From positions 1,674,001 through 1,738,000 of the forward strand of contig JAEQBH010000990.1 of assembly GCA_016808115.1 (NCBI GenBank): a stretch of DNA of 64,000 nucleotides. The letters are read 5' to 3'. The notes beneath the pieces were generated by a model. It was given only the letters and a program-made list of their open reading frames with translations, ran no database searches and was not told where the DNA came from. Position 1 is the stretch's first letter; the number at the start of each line of letters is the position of its first letter. The position numbers and the translations under genes are program-made. Of the stretch, positions 62,321 to 64,000 are shown one piece after another. The DNA is from Tetrastigma voinierianum. Taxonomy: Eukaryota > Streptophyta > Magnoliopsida > Vitales > Vitaceae.

Positions 62321-62869
62321 TTATCTTGAAACCGTGTGTATATTACATGAGCAATCGGATGTTTCCACCTCAATTCCAACTGACATGCAATAATCATCAA
62401 AGGCTTTAGATATAAATTCACTAGCATTATCGAGACAGATCTTCTTGATTGGATAATCTGAAAAATGTGCTTGTAATCTTATGATCTGAGCAAGGAGCCT
62501 GGAAAATGCAACATTACGGGTAGATAACAAGCAGACATGTGACCATCGAGATGAGGCATCTATTAGCACCATGAAATAGTGAAATGGTCCATATGGTGGA
62601 TGAATTAGTCCACATATGTCCCCTTGGATTAAGTTCGAAAATGTTGGGGATTCAACAAGGACTTTTGTATGAGATGGTCTAATAATCAATTTTCCTTGTG
62701 AACAAGCAGTACATGGATAATCACTAGACAAAAGAATCTTCTGGTTCTTTAATTGATGTCCATGTGAATTTGCAATAATTCGCCTCATCATTGTTGACCC
62801 TAGGTGCCCAAGTCTATCATGCCAAAGCATAAAAATATTTGGGTGAGAGAGCTTTTGGCTCATCACCAT
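62321..62869 (-). pseudogene. copia-3 gag-pre-integrase and integrase core
   Basis: An open frame of 182 codons. The HHCC finger is visible as LWHDRLGHLG ... CTACSQGKL. The first Asp lies in IQGDICGLIHPP and the second in KKICLDNASEF. The frame ends at NIHTVSR before the QNG..E box, so the catalytic Glu segment is lost by frameshift. Confidence 0.85.
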
Positions 62870-62999
62870 ATTTAATTCAATTGTTGTTCTTGTGGTAGAA
62901 TATAATCACGAAGAAAAGCGACGATTTTTTAAAACTCTGAAGCCGGCGAAACAATATGGTAATGAAAAAATATTCTTTATTATTGTCATATGTGGTGCC

Positions 63000-63560
63000 G
63001 ATATGATATCCATTATAGCCCATTATGCGCACAAAAGCAGCGATTTGTACGGATGATTGAATATGAACATTGTTAATATGGAATATCGTGTACATGGTAA
63101 CATAATAGGCTCTCCGGAACCATCGATCAAGTCTGCGGGATGGCGCCTTTTTATGGGCCCCACCTGGCCCACTCTACGGTCCATACGAGCTATCCACTAG
63201 GCTCACAGAGGGTTTTGCTTTCGCTCCAGTGAGGAAACAGAACTGGGAGATAATGAAGCAGATCTTCGAGTTCCTTTCTCGTGACTGCAGCCCGGGTTGG
63301 TAGTGGGAGGCTACGCCAGATGGGTATCGGCTCGTGGTGGGAGACCAGCATGAAGCGCTCCCCCATGTGGGAAAGCTGCTTTGTGGTCTGGGACCACCCC
63401 GTCCCGAGGTGGGCCGAGGAGAGTGAGCTCTAGTATTTACGTTAGCTTCAACTAATGTTATGTGGGAAAAATATTTTTTGATCCGAAGAATTGGATGAGT
63501 AGTAGCACTATCACGCTAGACATATCTCTCCATACATTATCTTACGGAACCGGGTGATCA
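63000..63560 (-). pseudogene. copia-3 protease region, split by a GC-rich insert
   Basis: On the minus strand the family motif appears as SATTHPILRIKKYFSHITLV and EANVNT (63,430-63,520), then breaks, and resumes as ADLIDGSGEPIMLPC at about 63,090-63,137, followed by NGYHIGTTYDNNKEYFFIT. The interruption (63,138-63,428) is foreign to copia. Confidence 0.7.
63138..63428. other. GC-rich insert of unknown origin
   Basis: About 290 bp, visibly GC-rich (gggccccacctggcccac, ccccgtcccgaggtgggccg) in an AT-rich neighbourhood. On the minus strand one frame stays open for about 77 codons (contains HMGERFMLVSHHEPIP and TRKELEDLLHYLPVLFPHW). I do not recognise it. Candidates are organellar DNA, a captured gene fragment or a small nonautonomous element. 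No clear terminal repeats were found. Confidence 0.6.
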
Positions 63561-63810
63561 ACATAGTCATCTGTAAAAATAACTTGGTTAGAATCTCTTT
63601 ACGTCTTGATTTAGAACTTTGTGTTAGTAACGATGTTGTGAGTAATGAAAAGATAGAAGAGTTTAGATAAAAAATTATTGTCTTTAAATACATATTTTCA
63701 AAAGGGTCTAAGTCGCCCGAATTTTATATCTTTCCTGATCTTTTGAATATGAAGAGATGGGTATAGGAAGGGTCACAAGCCTTAATGGTAAGGGGGGTTA
63801 TACTTAGACA

Positions 63811-63865
63811 GAATATGGGTGGTTATCCACCATAATGAAGAATATGGGTGGTCATCCACCATTAT
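63811..63865. repeat. Two tandem hairpin-forming units
   Basis: gaatatgggtggttatccac and gaatatgggtggtcatccac, each continuing ca.ta. Each unit contains ggtgg..atccacc, able to fold on itself. They lie at the copia-3 edge. Confidence 0.75.
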
Positions 63866-63872
63866 TACAATA

Positions 63873-64000
63873 AAACCAAACTTATTCTTATTATTTTTTA
63901 GAACAAAAAAACAGTATTAAAAAACACAGCAACCAAACATGCTCATAACTTTCCCATGTAAAATTTTAGGATCAATTAACTTCAAAATTTCAAGACCAAT
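63873..64000. repeat. Resumed upstream sequence of unit D
   Basis: aaccaaacttattcttatta onward matches 15,762-15,890 upstream of CNL-A. This shows that the duplication continues past the copia-3 block and out of the window. Confidence 0.85.

Larger units (their letters stand above)
54364..63870 (-). mobile_element. Ty1/copia retrotransposon copia-3, carrying a nested DNA transposon
   Basis: The 9.5-kb block interrupts sequence that is continuous upstream of CNL-A (15,755/15,760). On the minus strand: protease region (63,000-63,560), integrase (62,321-62,869), linker (61,721-62,083), reverse transcriptase (60,568-61,330 and 54,450-55,145). The Harbinger-like element lies inside the reverse transcriptase. 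About 430 bp of reverse transcriptase sequence is present on both sides of it. Clear LTRs and a target duplication are not resolved; left (tgttgaataaaataaa at 54,364) and right edges are set by loss of unit A homology. Confidence 0.75.

Noticed and set aside
63138..63428. Firm call of mitochondrial DNA
   Set aside because: Composition and the open frame hint at a foreign source, but I could not recognise any organellar gene.
1..64000. tRNA, rRNA or snRNA genes
   Set aside because: No cloverleaf with conserved boxes or rRNA-like segment was seen; the only tRNA-related sequences are retrotransposon primer sites.

Overview
The window is nuclear DNA of a flowering plant, almost certainly a dicot and possibly woody. 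It holds a tandem array of CC-NB-ARC-LRR (CNL, RGA-type) disease-resistance genes on the minus strand, heavily invaded by Ty1/copia, Ty3/gypsy, LINE and PIF/Harbinger elements. There are no operons, prokaryotic signals or CRISPR. AT-rich spacers and a tRNA-Met type retrotransposon primer site fit a plant. The species cannot be named from the sequence alone.

Layout. Four CNL paralogues, all on the minus strand: A (11,625-14,593), B (18,776-21,496), C (33,079-39,607, split by insertions) and D (50,949-53,914). Each has a conserved, multi-intron-looking 3' noncoding region at lower coordinates: 7,057-11,624 for A, 16,471-18,775 for B, 24,541-28,117 for C and 40,252-50,948 for D. Bases 1-1,297 are another piece of the same region. 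None of the four has an intact reading frame. All carry stops or frameshifts, and the P-loop is damaged in A, B and D and cut off from the rest of the NB-ARC in C. Many lesions are small indels where the other copies agree, so either decay or noisy assembly could explain them.

Units A and D form one large segmental duplication: 7,057 to about 15,890 matches 40,252 to the window end. The second copy is expanded from about 8.8 kb to 23.7 kb by a LINE (44,244-50,103, with a 16-bp target-site duplication and an empty site preserved in unit A) and by a roughly 9.5-kb copia element (54,364-63,870) that encloses a degenerate PIF/Harbinger transposon (55,149-60,564). Other elements are copia-1 (1,298-7,056, one LTR), copia-2 (28,118-33,033, two short LTRs, in the 3' region of gene C), a gypsy fragment with a 1.3-kb LTR (about 35,166-38,589, inside the NB-ARC region of gene C), a TRIM-like element (39,080-39,457, inside the CC region of gene C), a MITE related to the Harbinger element, and an insertion of two tandem units upstream of gene A.

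The genes would act in intracellular pathogen sensing if functional, but as read here they look like a decaying NLR cluster and transposon sink. I found no convincing new biological system. The most informative features are the paired filled and empty insertion sites, the tandem 3'-noncoding exon modules, the Harbinger/MITE family, and an unexplained GC-rich insert in a copia protease region.
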